From: Candidatus Hydrogenedentota bacterium
GTDB lineage: Bacteria; Hydrogenedentota; Hydrogenedentia; Hydrogenedentales; CAITNO01
DNA: 64,000 nucleotides
Direction: 5' to 3'
Assembly (NCBI GenBank): GCA_903893795.1
Contig: CAITNO010000152.1
Location: 1 to 64,000 of the forward strand
Program-made: the position numbers and the translations under genes
Part shown: in pieces, positions 8,258 to 17,261 of the stretch
Position numbering within the stretch: the first letter of the stretch is position 1
Layout: each line of letters starts with the position of its first letter
Notes under the pieces: model-generated
What the model was told of the DNA's origin: nothing
The model's database searches: none
Seen by the model: the letters and a program-made list of their open reading frames with translations, nothing else

Positions 8258-8965
8258 ATGGGCATGAATATCGAACAGACGGTCCTTCGGCATCCCCCGC
8301 GCCAGGAATTGGTGGCGTACGCGGAATCGCTGGTGGACCGTTCCTCGTCGGTGTCGGCCTTCCTCGCCGCCCATGTAAGCGCCTGTCCGCGCTGCACCGC
8401 GGAAGTGCGCGCCATCCGCGCCAGCCTTGAGTTCACCGCATCCGCACCGGCACCCGAACCGTCGGGCGACCTGGCGCGGCAGATTCTTGCCGGCGCCCGC
8501 GAGGTGCGGCTCAAGACCCCCGAAACCACCAGCCGCAAGGGTCCCACCCTGGCGGGAACCGTCTTTCGCGGCGCCGTCTATGTGACGGCAACCGCAGCCC
8601 TGGCGGTGCTCACCTTCGGCATGGCGGTGAACACCGGGGACGGCGGCACAGCGGCACGGCACGCCCTGCAGCCAGCGCCGCAGACGGCGCAGGCCGCCAT
8701 CATGGTCTCGCCCGAATCGATTCGCCGCAAGACCGGCGCCATCGAGCGGCTTGCCGCCGCGGTCTCCCGCACGGACAGTCCGCCGCGCACGCTGCGCGAG
8801 TGGGAACGGCGCCGGGCGGTGGAGGGCGTGAGCCAGGACCTCAGCGCGGCCATGGCCGCGCTGCAGCGCAATCCCGGCTGTGCCCGCGCGGACGAAATGG
8901 TCCGCACGCACTTGGACCGGCAGGTGAACGGTTTGCGTGACCTGTTCGTGGAACGCACGCTCTGA
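8258..8965 (+). CDS. Putative anti-sigma factor with zinc-finger motif and one membrane helix
   Basis: 235 residues. His39, Cys43 and Cys46 form the HxxxCxxC motif of zinc-binding anti-sigma domains. One membrane helix follows at about 105-124, leaving about 110 residues outside the membrane. This topology (cytoplasmic sigma-binding end, periplasmic sensor end) and its position 16 bases after an ECF sigma gene support the role. The outer part is alanine-rich and helical with no known sensor fold. A second in-frame ATG lies two codons later; I use the first. Sequence similarity to characterised anti-sigma factors beyond the motif cannot be judged here. Confidence 0.75.
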   Translation: MGMNIEQTVLRHPPRQELVAYAESLVDRSSSVSAFLAAHVSACPRCTAEVRAIRASLEFTASAPAPEPSGDLARQILAGAREVRLKTPETTSRKGPTLAGTVFRGAVYVTATAALAVLTFGMAVNTGDGGTAARHALQPAPQTAQAAIMVSPESIRRKTGAIERLAAAVSRTDSPPRTLREWERRRAVEGVSQDLSAAMAALQRNPGCARADEMVRTHLDRQVNGLRDLFVERTL

Positions 8966-8979
8966 GCAGGGGCGGCTCC

Positions 8980-10891
8980 ATGAGACGCCGTGCGACATCC
9001 CCCGTCCTCGCCTGCCTCGCCGCGCTAATCACCCTCTCCGCCACCGCGCAGCCGGACTTTCTCCAGCGCATGCGCGCAGGCATAGAGGGCGCGGCACGCG
9101 GCATGGACCAGATGGGCCGCAAGGCCGACGAGTTGATTGGCCCCGGCGCGCCCCTGCTGGGCGATGCGCAGGCCTCGCCCTACACCGAACGGCGCAGCTT
9201 CTCCGAGCGCTACCCCTCCGGGTCAACGCCGCCCGTGGTGTCCATATCCAATGAGTTTGGCGAAATCCGCGTGGAAATCTGGACCGAGCGGGTGGTGCAG
9301 GTAACCGCCGAGATCACCGCGGGCGCCGAGACCGCCGAAACGGCGGCGAAACTGGCGCAGGCGATAGAAATAAAGGTGTCCCCTGCGGAGGACCTCGTCG
9401 AAATAAAGACGCTCTATCCGGAGACCCGGCGCGACATGGGCCGCATTTCCCTGGCGGTGCGCTACCGGATCACCATCCCACAGGATGCAAGCCTGGTGGC
9501 CGACAACTTCTTTGGCGATGTGGCCGCACACGGCATCGGCGGCTTCATCGGCCTCGACGTGCGCTACGGCGCGGTGGATATCGGCCAGGCCGCCGGCGAG
9601 GTGCGGATCCGGTCGCACGGCGAGTTCCCCGTGAAGGCCGTGGGGGTTGGCCAAGGGCGGCATTTTCCAGATGAAGGGCGCGCGGGCGGATATCAGCGAC
9701 ATTCGCGGCGACATCCAGATCAGCAATTTCGGCGGCAGTGTGTCCCTGGCCAAACTCGGACCCGAATACAAGGCCGACATCACCGTCGACAGCGGGCGCG
9801 CGGACATTTCCATCGACCCCGGCGCAACCCCCGATGTCAACGCCACCGTGGTCTACGGCAAACTGGACAGCGACCTGGACATGACCCGGTCCGGACAGGG
9901 CGACCGGATCCTCGCCCGCCATCCCAATGCCGATGCAAAGCAGCGCATGACCATTAACGCCTCCTTTGGCGATGTGACCATCGACGTGCGCGGCGTGGGC
10001 ACCCCGCCGACGCCGGGCGGTGCCGGGGGCCAGGTGTTCAACGACACCCGCGAGGCCCGCGCAACAGTGATTGACTCGGACACCGTCCAGATTGACGCGG
10101 CGATTCCAGGCAGTGTGCGCGTAGAGGGAATTGACGAAAACGCCGTGCGCGTTACCGCCACGCGCGTCGTCTGGATGCCCACTGCGGCGCAGGCGCCGCA
10201 GGCGCTGGAGGCGCTCCAGATGCAGCTCAAGCAGGACGCCGGGAGGACGACGGTCAGCACCGCCGCCGACGGCGATCTGGCCCGTTTCGGATGCACCGGG
10301 TACCGGGTGGACCTGCTGGTGCAGGTGCCGCGCACCGTGGCCGTGACGGTCAACGGGACGGACGGCGCCACTTCTGTGACCGCTTTGGGCGGTGCGGTCA
10401 CGGTGAACCAGGGCAAGGGTGAAATCGCGGCCGAGCATCTCAAAGGCCCGCTCAAAGGAACCAACAAACAGGGTGCCGTGCGCGTGTCCGACTGTGCCGG
10501 ACCGGTGGAGGCGGCGGCCCACTATGGCGACCTGCGCATCGAGCGCGTGCTTGGAAAGGTCGTTGCACAGAATACCGAGGGGCGCACCATCATCGAATCG
10601 CCCGGCGGCGAGGTGTCGGCCCGCAACACCGGCGGCGACGTGCGCCTGCTCTCGCTGGAACCGGTCAAAGGCAACATCGACCTGCACGTGGACAAGGGCC
10701 ACCTGAGCATCCTCATCGCACCCGAGTCCAGCGCGGCGCTCACCGTCCGCGCGGGACAGGGCCGCGTCCAGAGCAACATTCCCCTCAGCGGGTCCATAGG
10801 CGGCGAACGCCAGGAATTCACCGGCCGCCTCGGCGACGGGCAGTACACGGTGCTGCTGGAGGCCGAAGGTGGGGACATCGTGGTGAATTAG
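8980..10891 (+). CDS. DUF4097-type beta-helix envelope protein, interrupted by a frameshift
   Basis: The product would be about 636 residues: a signal peptide (cleavage near TAQ, residue 24), then repeated short beta strands of the DUF4097/putative auto-transporter-adhesin type, with patterns such as NEFGEIRVEI, NFFGDVAAHG, NFGGSVSLAK, ASFGDVTIDV and NTGGDVRLLS. The reading frame changes at a run of five G's at 9642-9646. Upstream it continues from 8980; downstream the matching sequence LAKGGIFQ is in the next frame and runs to 10891. Removing one G joins the two halves smoothly (VKAVG-LAKGG). Either the gene is broken, the sequence has a homopolymer error, or the shift is made during translation. 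Last gene of the sigma/anti-sigma operon, 14 bases after the anti-sigma factor, so it may be part of the sensed output. Molecular function unknown. Confidence 0.8.
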
Positions 10892-10916
10892 GAATTGGGA
10901 ATTAGGAATTAGGAAT
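10885..10916. repeat. Short tandem GAATTAGGAATT-type repeat
   Basis: Three to four imperfect copies of GGAATTAG overlap the stop codon of the DUF4097 gene. A low-complexity tract, with no function evident. Confidence 0.6.
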
Positions 10917-10976
10917 GGCAAATACAGCGTGCTCCTGCGATTGACCGAAGCCCTTCCTATGGGTGAAAGTGAGCAA

Positions 10977-11192
10977 ATGGCCACCATCCGATACGAGATT
11001 ATTCTTTATTGGAGCGATGAAGACAGCGCCTTCATCGCGGAAGTCCCGGAACTGCCGGGATGCATGGCCGATGGGCAGTCCTACCAGGAAGCGCTTGAGA
11101 ATGTTGAGCTAGTCATACATGAGTGGATTGATACGGCCCGCGAATTGGGACGCCCTATTCCTGAGCCCAAGGGCCGATTGATCTACGCATAA
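10977..11192 (+). CDS. HicB-like (UPF0150 family) protein, orphan
   Basis: 71 residues started at the ATG at 10977, which gives the usual short HicB length; an upstream in-frame ATG at 10929 gives 87 residues but adds unrelated sequence. The fold is the partial RNase-H-like HicB domain: YEIILYWSDEDSAFIAEVPE, LPGCMADGQSYQEALENVE, ending with a helix containing EWIDTARELG. HicB normally neutralises the HicA mRNA nuclease, but no HicA (YcfA-like) gene lies on either side and the C-terminal DNA-binding domain is absent. It is therefore an orphan HicB-like protein, probably not part of a working toxin-antitoxin pair here. Confidence 0.8.
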   Translation: MATIRYEIILYWSDEDSAFIAEVPELPGCMADGQSYQEALENVELVIHEWIDTARELGRPIPEPKGRLIYA

Positions 11193-11294
11193 GACTGCCA
11201 GCCATTCGCCGCAGTCCGATGAAGCTAATATACCCGGCAAATGATAGGAACTGAACACTGGATTGAGGGATATATCAGGCAGGAGGCTCAACAC

Positions 11295-11936
11295 ATGCGG
11301 AAGACAGCCCTTGCGATGATGGTAGGTGTGATGGTGTTGCACTGCGGCGTTGCCCACGCCGCAAAAGCTTGGGACGACATGTCCTGGTGGGGCAATACCG
11401 GGGCAAAGCCGGAGCCGAAGGCGGACTCCAAAGAACGCACCGGGTGCTGGTGGTTGCCGGTGGAGGCCGCAAAGAACGACAAGGACGGGGAACTGTGGGG
11501 CAACCGGGGAGTTATGTTTCATCGGTGGAACAAACCGGTAGCGAAGGAGGAAAAGAGAGCACCACTTGAGCACCGTCCGCGGAAGGATGTTTACCCCATT
11601 ATTTACAATAGCATTCTTTTTGATTTTGGCAAGGCAATACTGCGTGCAGAAGGCAAAGCGGAGGCGGACAAACTTATCGCGGACCTCAAGCATTACGACC
11701 ACGACACGTTAATCATCGAGGGCCACGCAAGCTCTGAGGGAGACGAAGCCTACAACATGGCGCTGGGCATGCGGCGGGCCGACGCGGTTAAGAAGTATAT
11801 GGTAGAGTCGGGCATTGCCCCGGAACGGATCAAGACCGTGTCTTTCGGCGAGTCGAGGCCCGCCGTGACAAATGACGTTGAAGCCAACCGCAAACTGAAC
11901 CGTCGGGCGGAGTTCAAGATGACCTACTTCAACTGA
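11295..11936 (+). CDS. OmpA-family (Pal-like) protein, copy 1 of 3
   Basis: 213 residues; AGGAGG eight bases before the ATG fixes the start. A signal peptide ends near GVAHA. Residues 23-75 are a tryptophan-rich segment (KAWDDMSWWGNTGAKPEP, GCWWLPVEAAKND, GELWGNRG) that I do not recognise. After a variable linker comes an OmpA domain (about 105-210): ILFDFGKAIL, then IIEGHASSEGDEAYN and NRKLNRRAEF, including the Arg that binds diaminopimelate in known members. It should bind peptidoglycan from the periplasmic side. First of three adjacent paralogues; the N-terminal segment is almost identical among them while the linker differs. Confidence 0.9.
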   Translation: MRKTALAMMVGVMVLHCGVAHAAKAWDDMSWWGNTGAKPEPKADSKERTGCWWLPVEAAKNDKDGELWGNRGVMFHRWNKPVAKEEKRAPLEHRPRKDVYPIIYNSILFDFGKAILRAEGKAEADKLIADLKHYDHDTLIIEGHASSEGDEAYNMALGMRRADAVKKYMVESGIAPERIKTVSFGESRPAVTNDVEANRKLNRRAEFKMTYFN

Positions 11937-12018
11937 TAAAACATGGGCCGCGCCCATTGAGTGCGAGTCTTTGGCCGCAGGCTACGCCTGTGAATTCATG
12001 AGAAACGGGAGTCATCGC

Positions 12019-12666
12019 ATGCGCAACATGATCCTTTTGGCAGTCGTGGGAGTGATGGTACTGAATTGCGGCGTTGCCCACGCGGCAAAGACCTGGGACG
12101 ACATGTCCTGGTGGGGCAATACCGGGGCAAAGCCGGAGCCAAAGGCGGACTCCAAAGAACGCACCGGGTGCTGGTGGCTGCCCGTGGAGGCGGCGAAGAA
12201 CGACAAGGACGGGGAACTGTGGGGCAATCGGGGAATCGTGTTTCACGCCTGGAAAAAGCCGGTGGTGGAGAAAAAGGTTGTGCCGCCTCCACCACAAGGG
12301 ATGCGTGGTCACGGCGATCCGGGGCCGATCATCTTAAACAATGTCCTGTTCGACTTCGGCAAGGCGGTGCTCAAGGCGGAAGGAAAGGCGGAGGCGGACA
12401 AACTTGCGGCAAGTCTCAAGAAGTATAACCACGACACCGTGACCATCGAAGGGCATGCGAGTTCCGAAGGGGACGAGGCCTACAACACGGCGCTCGGGCT
12501 GCGGCGGGCCGAGGCGGTCAAAAAGTACATGGTAGAATCGGGCATCGCTCCGGAACGGATAAAGACGGTGTCTTTCGGTGAATGGCAGCCTGCCGTGCCG
12601 AATGATGTCGAAGCCAACCGAAAACTGAACCGCCGGGCCGAGTTCAAACTGAAGATGGAGAATTGA
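12019..12666 (+). CDS. OmpA-family (Pal-like) protein, copy 2 of 3
   Basis: 215 residues; the ATG at 12019 has GGGAG seven bases upstream and begins a signal peptide ending GVAHA, so it is preferred over an earlier in-frame start. The tryptophan-rich N-terminal segment matches copy 1 almost residue for residue. The linker, by contrast, is different and proline-rich (VVPPPPQGMRGHGDPGP). The OmpA domain follows: NVLFDFGKAVL, TIEGHASSEGDEAYN, ERIKTVSFGE and NRKLNRRAEF. Peptidoglycan binding in the periplasm is expected. The gap to copy 1 is 82 bases and to copy 3 53 bases, so the triplet may be one transcript. Confidence 0.9.
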   Translation: MRNMILLAVVGVMVLNCGVAHAAKTWDDMSWWGNTGAKPEPKADSKERTGCWWLPVEAAKNDKDGELWGNRGIVFHAWKKPVVEKKVVPPPPQGMRGHGDPGPIILNNVLFDFGKAVLKAEGKAEADKLAASLKKYNHDTVTIEGHASSEGDEAYNTALGLRRAEAVKKYMVESGIAPERIKTVSFGEWQPAVPNDVEANRKLNRRAEFKLKMEN

Positions 12667-12719
12667 CCGCGCATCGAGAACTGGCAACGACGATTGGGAC
12701 GTACCAGAAAGGTCTGCTC

Positions 12720-13388
12720 ATGCGAAACGTGTTTCTTGCGGCTATACTGGGTGTGATGGCACTACACTGCGGTATCGCATACGCGGCCAAGACTTGGGAC
12801 GACATGACTTGGTGGGGCAATACCGGGGCAAAGCCGGAGCCAAAGGCGGACTCCAAAGGCCGCGCAGGTTGTTGGTGGCTGCCCGTGGAGGCAGCGAAGA
12901 ACGACCAGGACGGAGAACTGTGGGGCAACCGGGGCGTGGTGTTTCATGCGTGGAAGAAACCGGTAAGAGAAACCGAACTTGATACCCTACACAAGCCTAT
13001 CGAGCGTCCTGGAGGTCCCGAATATGTTTTGATGTTCAACGTTATTCTCTTCGATTTTGGAAAGGCCGTACTCCAAGCAGCGGGAAAAGCGGAAGCGGAC
13101 AAGGTAATCAGCAGACTCAAGAAATACACTCAGAGCAATGGTTATGGTCGAGAAACCGTTACCATTGAAGGACATGCCAGTTCCGAGGGGGACGAGGCCT
13201 ACAACATGGCACTGGGTCTTCGGCGCGCCGAGGCGGTCAAGAAATATATGGTCGAGTCGGGCGTTGAACCGAGTCGGATTACAACGAAATCTTTTGGGGA
13301 GACGAGACCCGGTGTTTCGAACGACACGCCAGCCAACCGCAAACTGAACCGCAGGGTGGAATTCAGATACATTCAACGGTTTCCTTAA
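12720..13388 (+). CDS. OmpA-family (Pal-like) protein, copy 3 of 3
   Basis: 222 residues; AGAAAGG seven bases before the ATG supports the start. It has a signal peptide (ending GIAYA), the same tryptophan-rich segment with a few changes (DDMTWW, GRAGCWW, NDQDGELWGNRG), and a linker unrelated to copies 1 and 2. The OmpA domain has a small insertion (TQSNGYGRE) before TIEGHASSEGDEAYN. The end, NRKLNRRVEF, keeps the peptidoglycan-binding arginine. It is the most diverged of the three, suggesting successive tandem duplication, with the N-terminal part kept similar by selection or gene conversion. Confidence 0.9.
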   Translation: MRNVFLAAILGVMALHCGIAYAAKTWDDMTWWGNTGAKPEPKADSKGRAGCWWLPVEAAKNDQDGELWGNRGVVFHAWKKPVRETELDTLHKPIERPGGPEYVLMFNVILFDFGKAVLQAAGKAEADKVISRLKKYTQSNGYGRETVTIEGHASSEGDEAYNMALGLRRAEAVKKYMVESGVEPSRITTKSFGETRPGVSNDTPANRKLNRRVEFRYIQRFP

Positions 13389-13829
13389 TTGGAATGAGCA
13401 TCGGACGAAGAAGCAAACGCCCTGATGTCGTGGTGAACTGAGCCGGATACGCCGCGGTAATAGGTTCAAAGTTGCGGCCTTGGTGACCGGGTCGTCCGGT
13501 TTCTCTGACACCGGACTCGCTGGGTGAACTGGAGGATGACTCACGCCAACAACCCATTCCCGAAGAAAGTCCCACATTCCAACTCCGGAAAACGCCGCGA
13601 TTGGGATATGGGTGAACTTCCGGGTCCAGTCCGGGGCTGGAAGTCCCGGACTACTCAAGACGGCGCTCCAGCGGATTCGGCCTGGGGGAGAGGAATGAGG
13701 ATGGGCATATGTGTATCGGAAAAGGGGGAAGGCGTCTGACCAAGAATGGTATTATACGCGGGTGGCGACAGCGGCATTCGTCCGCTTTTGCCCGCCGAAT
13801 CAATGCCCTCTTACCGGGAGACGACAAGC
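13389..13829. other. Intergenic region after the OmpA triplet
   Basis: 440 bases. A stem-loop (TCCAG...CTGGA inside CCGGG...CCCGG) lies near 13620-13660 and could stop transcription from the triplet. A 71-codon frame crosses the region, but I see no family signature or ribosome site for it. Confidence 0.4.
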
Positions 13830-14972
13830 ATGGTCAGCGGCAACGGCACCCCGTTGGAAGTGTTTACATCGGTCTGCGACGATTTCTACGCGACGGCCCG
13901 CGCCGTTGCTGCGTCTGGCAGGAAAGTGGCGGGGTATTTCTGCTCCTACGCGCCGCAGGAACTGCTCCACGCCGCGGGCTATTTTCCCGTGCGCGCGCTG
14001 GGGCGTCCCGGCGGCACGCCGCGGGCCGACCAACTGTTGCAGGCCTATGCGTGCAGCCTGGCGCGCAGCAGCTTTGACGCGGCGCTGTCGGGCGAGTTCG
14101 ACTTCATGGACCTGGTTGTCTTCTCCCACACCTGCGACACCATGCAGAACCTGGCGGACCTGTGGCGGAGCAGCCGACCCAACCAGCGCGTAATCATCGT
14201 TTCGGCGCCCTCCGTCACCGCAGGCGCCGCAGCGCATGCCTATTACCGCAAGGTGCTGGGCGATGTGCGTGAGCAGATTGAGGCACTGTCGGGTCCCATT
14301 TCGGACGATGCCATCCGCGCGAGCATTGAACTGTATGCGCGCCACCGCGACCTGATCCAGCGGCTCTACACCCTGCGCCGGGAACATTCGGAGCGGCTCA
14401 GCGGGCAGGACCTGCTGGCCGTCGTGACTTCGTCGGTGATGATGCCCAAGGAGGACCATCTGGCCCTGCTGGAGCCCTTTGTGGTGGAACTGGAAGCAGC
14501 CGCAGACCCGGCGCCAAAGCGCCTGCCCCGCGTGTTCGTCGCGGGCAGCGTCTGCCAGAACATGGGATTCATCACGGCGCTGGAGGAGGCGGGCTGCATG
14601 GTCGTGGACGACGACCTGTGCATGGGTTCACGCTCCTTCTCGTTACCCGACGCCCCTGCGGGCGATCCGGTGGATGCGCTGGTTGAAATGTACCTCGGGC
14701 GTCGGCCCTGCCCGGCCTTCCATACCGCCGGATTCGACCCGGGCGCCTTTCTGGTCGAACGGGCACGCGCGGCCCGAGCAGCCGGGGTGGTTTTCCTGCT
14801 CACCAAATTCTGCGACCCCTGGTTCTTCGACTATCCACACGTCAACAAAACGCTCGAGGCGGCCGGCATTCCGGGCCTGCTCGTGGAAGTGGAGCAAAAC
14901 CTGCCCGTGCCGGAACAGTTCCGCACGCGCGCCGAGGCCTTTGTGGAAATGCTGAAAGCGAAGGCGGACTGA
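13830..14972 (+). CDS. 2-hydroxyacyl-CoA dehydratase component (HgdB/FldC-like D-component)
   Basis: 380 residues from the ATG at 13830 (GGGAG nine bases upstream); longer in-frame starts at 13746 and 13803 lack a ribosome site. It belongs to the 2-hydroxyglutaryl-CoA dehydratase D-component/benzoyl-CoA reductase family. Cysteines typical of the [4Fe-4S] site are visible in GYFCSYAPQELLHAAGY, FSHTCDTMQNLADL and LLTKFCDPWFFDYP. In this family two related subunits form a radical dehydratase that removes water from a 2-hydroxyacyl-CoA after an ATP-driven electron is delivered by a separate activator. That activator is the next gene, overlapping by one base (TGATG). The substrate cannot be deduced. 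The chemistry is oxygen-sensitive and points to anaerobic metabolism. Confidence 0.88.
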   Translation: MVSGNGTPLEVFTSVCDDFYATARAVAASGRKVAGYFCSYAPQELLHAAGYFPVRALGRPGGTPRADQLLQAYACSLARSSFDAALSGEFDFMDLVVFSHTCDTMQNLADLWRSSRPNQRVIIVSAPSVTAGAAAHAYYRKVLGDVREQIEALSGPISDDAIRASIELYARHRDLIQRLYTLRREHSERLSGQDLLAVVTSSVMMPKEDHLALLEPFVVELEAAADPAPKRLPRVFVAGSVCQNMGFITALEEAGCMVVDDDLCMGSRSFSLPDAPAGDPVDALVEMYLGRRPCPAFHTAGFDPGAFLVERARAARAAGVVFLLTKFCDPWFFDYPHVNKTLEAAGIPGLLVEVEQNLPVPEQFRTRAEAFVEMLKAKAD

Positions 14973-15760
14973 TGGGCGGACCCTATTTTGCGGGCGTGGA
15001 TGTGGGCTCGGCCACGGCCAAGGCCGTGCTGGTGGACGCGGCCGGAAAGCTCTGCGTCCATGTGGTGGTGCCCAGCGGCGGCAACCTGACCCTTGCGGCG
15101 GACAAAGTGCTGGCCGCGGCGCTGGCGCAGGCGGACGCCGTGACGGGCGACATTGCGGCGCTCATCGCCACGGGCTACGGCCGCGAAAGCGTGGCCGGCA
15201 GAACCCGCTCGGTCACCGAAATCACCTGCCATGCCAAGGGTGCGCACGCGCTCTATCCCGACGCGCGTTCGGTCATTGACATCGGCGGGCAGGATTCAAA
15301 AGCCATATCCCTCGACCCCACCGGCATGATCCGCAAGTTTGAGATGAACGACAAATGCGCCGCGGGCACCGGGCGCTTCCTGGAGGTGATGGCGCGCACG
15401 CTCGAGGTGCCGCTGGATGAGGTGGGGCCGCGGGCGCTCACGGCGGACCGGCCCGCCAAGATCTCCTCGACTTGCACGGTCTTTGCCGAAAGCGAGGTCA
15501 TTTCGCTGCTGGCCCAGGGGGAGACCGTGGAGCGCATCCTGGCCGGGCTTTGCCTGGCCATATCGCAGCGCGTCAACTCGCTGGCCACCCGGACGGGCAT
15601 GGCCCCGCGCGTGATTATGACGGGCGGCGTGGCGAAGAACACCGGGGTAGTTCGGGCCATTGAAAAGGCCATTGGATTTCCCCTGACCGTGCCCGAAGAA
15701 CCGCAAATCATGGGTGCCCTCGGCGCCGCGCTGCTGGCGCGTGCCGATGCGGCCAAATAG
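14972..15760 (+). CDS. 2-hydroxyacyl-CoA dehydratase activator (BadF/BcrA/HgdC-type ATPase)
   Basis: 262 residues, the usual length of HgdC/FldI activators. The ASKHA ATPase signatures are present: FAGVDVGSATAKAVLVD at the start, VIDIGGQDSKAI in the middle and MTGGVAKNTGVV near the end. Cys129 (NDKCAAGTGRF) and Cys168 (STCTVFAESEV) are the two cysteines per subunit that hold the single [4Fe-4S] cluster between two protomers. The protein couples ATP hydrolysis to injection of a low-potential electron into the dehydratase. It lies between the two dehydratase components, an order that differs from hgdCAB. The start overlaps the previous stop by one base, implying translational coupling. Confidence 0.95.
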   Translation: MGGPYFAGVDVGSATAKAVLVDAAGKLCVHVVVPSGGNLTLAADKVLAAALAQADAVTGDIAALIATGYGRESVAGRTRSVTEITCHAKGAHALYPDARSVIDIGGQDSKAISLDPTGMIRKFEMNDKCAAGTGRFLEVMARTLEVPLDEVGPRALTADRPAKISSTCTVFAESEVISLLAQGETVERILAGLCLAISQRVNSLATRTGMAPRVIMTGGVAKNTGVVRAIEKAIGFPLTVPEEPQIMGALGAALLARADAAK

Positions 15761-15799
15761 CATTACCAAGCGGCAGCGCCGCAACCAGGAATCACAGTC

Positions 15800-17170
15800 A
15801 TGGCGAACCGAATCGGAATCAAGGTGCAGAACAAGGTCAAGGAGGTCGTGTTCATGAGTTTGCTGCGCGGCACCCTGGCCAAGCGCAAACTGGACCAGAA
15901 AATCGCCAAACTGGCAGGCGGCAAGAAGAAATCGAACGGTGTCAAGCGCATCCCCATCAAGACGGCGGACAAGATGAAGCTGCTGATGGGGCGGTATTAT
16001 ATAAAGGCCAAAATCGCGGAAAAGGACCCGGACCAGAAGATCGCCTGGATTACCAGCGGCGGCCCGGTGGAAATCCTGCACGCCGCGGGCGTGACGCCCA
16101 TCTACCCCGAAAACCACGCCGCCATGATCGGCACAACGCGCATGGCCGATTCCCTATGCTCCGTGGCGGAAGATCAGGGCTACTCGCGCGACCTGTGCTC
16201 CTATGCGCGCAGCGACTTTGGCAGCATTCTCAGCAAGAAAAGTCCCATTGGCGGCTCGCCGCGCCCCGACTTTCTCGTCTGCTGCAACAACATTTGCGGC
16301 ACCGTGACCAAGTGGTACCAGGAACTGCAGCGCATCTTCGACGTCCCGCTGATCATGATCGACGCGCCCTACCAGTACGGCGACGACCGGCCCGAAGCCA
16401 TTGACTATGTCAAGGCCCAACTGCAGGAAATGATGGACAAGGTGGGCCAGATCACCGGCAAGCCGATCCAGTGGAGCAGGTTCGAGGAGACCGTGTACCG
16501 CTCCAAAGAGGCGCTGCAACTGTGGCGGAACGTGCAGGACATGCTGGCGCACCGCCCCGCGCCGATGAACTCCTTCGACACCTTCATCCACCTTGCGCCG
16601 ATCGTCACGCTGCGCGGCACGCCCGAGTGCATCGAGTATTACAAAACGCTCCAAGCGGAAATGCAGGGCCGCATCCGCAATGGCATCGCCTCGGTGGAGG
16701 GTGAAAAGTACCGGCTCGGCTGGGACAATCTCGCCATCTGGTACAAAATTCAGTTTCTCGCCAAGAAATTCGGCGAGTACAAGGCCGCGCTCGTGGTGTC
16801 CACCTACGCCAAGAGCTTCTGCTACGAGGCCCCGTACCAGGATGAAAAAGACATCCTGCGCACCATGGCCGCCAACTACATCGCCGGATACATCAACCAC
16901 GGGCTGGACTACCGCGAACGCGAACTGCTCGAAATGGCGGAGAAGTTCCACCTGGACGGCTTCGTGATGCACTCCAACCGCAGTTGCCGCGCCTATTCCT
17001 TCGGCCAGTATGAACTTGCCCGCCGCATGGAGGAGAAATACGGCCTGCCGACGATCATGATCGAGGCCGACCAGAGCGACACCCGCTCCTGGTCGGATGA
17101 ACAGATCGGCACGCGCATTGACGCCTTCATGGAATCACTCATCGCGCGGAAGAACGCCGCCGCGAAATAG
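15800..17170 (+). CDS. 2-hydroxyacyl-CoA dehydratase component (HgdA/FldB-like D-component)
   Basis: 456 residues. Second member of the D-component family here, longer than the first because of an N-terminal basic extension (about 60 residues, lysine-rich). Key segments are SGGPVEILHAAGVTPIYPEN, DSLCSVAEDQGYSRDLCSYA, FLVCCNNICGTVTKWYQEL and DGFVMHSNRSCRAYSFGQYE, the cysteine-bearing regions that hold the catalytic [4Fe-4S] cluster in this family. With the component at 13830 and the activator at 14972 it would make a complete dehydratase or CoA-reductase system. It starts 39 bases after the activator. A later in-frame ATG (15854) is possible. Confidence 0.9.
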   Translation: MANRIGIKVQNKVKEVVFMSLLRGTLAKRKLDQKIAKLAGGKKKSNGVKRIPIKTADKMKLLMGRYYIKAKIAEKDPDQKIAWITSGGPVEILHAAGVTPIYPENHAAMIGTTRMADSLCSVAEDQGYSRDLCSYARSDFGSILSKKSPIGGSPRPDFLVCCNNICGTVTKWYQELQRIFDVPLIMIDAPYQYGDDRPEAIDYVKAQLQEMMDKVGQITGKPIQWSRFEETVYRSKEALQLWRNVQDMLAHRPAPMNSFDTFIHLAPIVTLRGTPECIEYYKTLQAEMQGRIRNGIASVEGEKYRLGWDNLAIWYKIQFLAKKFGEYKAALVVSTYAKSFCYEAPYQDEKDILRTMAANYIAGYINHGLDYRERELLEMAEKFHLDGFVMHSNRSCRAYSFGQYELARRMEEKYGLPTIMIEADQSDTRSWSDEQIGTRIDAFMESLIARKNAAAK

Positions 17171-17261
17171 CACGCTTGTAGGGTGTGTGAAGTGGCGCAA
17201 AGCGCCACGGAACGCACCATGCCTGGTCCGCACCAATAAGCGTAAACACGGAGATATACCT

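Noticed and set aside
10977..11192. Complete HicAB toxin-antitoxin system
   Set aside because: Only the HicB-like gene is present; no HicA-like frame is found in the flanking sequence.
11295..13388. CRISPR-like or tandem-repeat array
   Set aside because: The long repeats are three diverged protein-coding paralogues, not short direct repeats with unique spacers.
13524..13739. 71-codon open frame between the OmpA triplet and the dehydratase
   Set aside because: No family signature, no ribosome site, and a stem-loop lies within it; more likely untranslated DNA.
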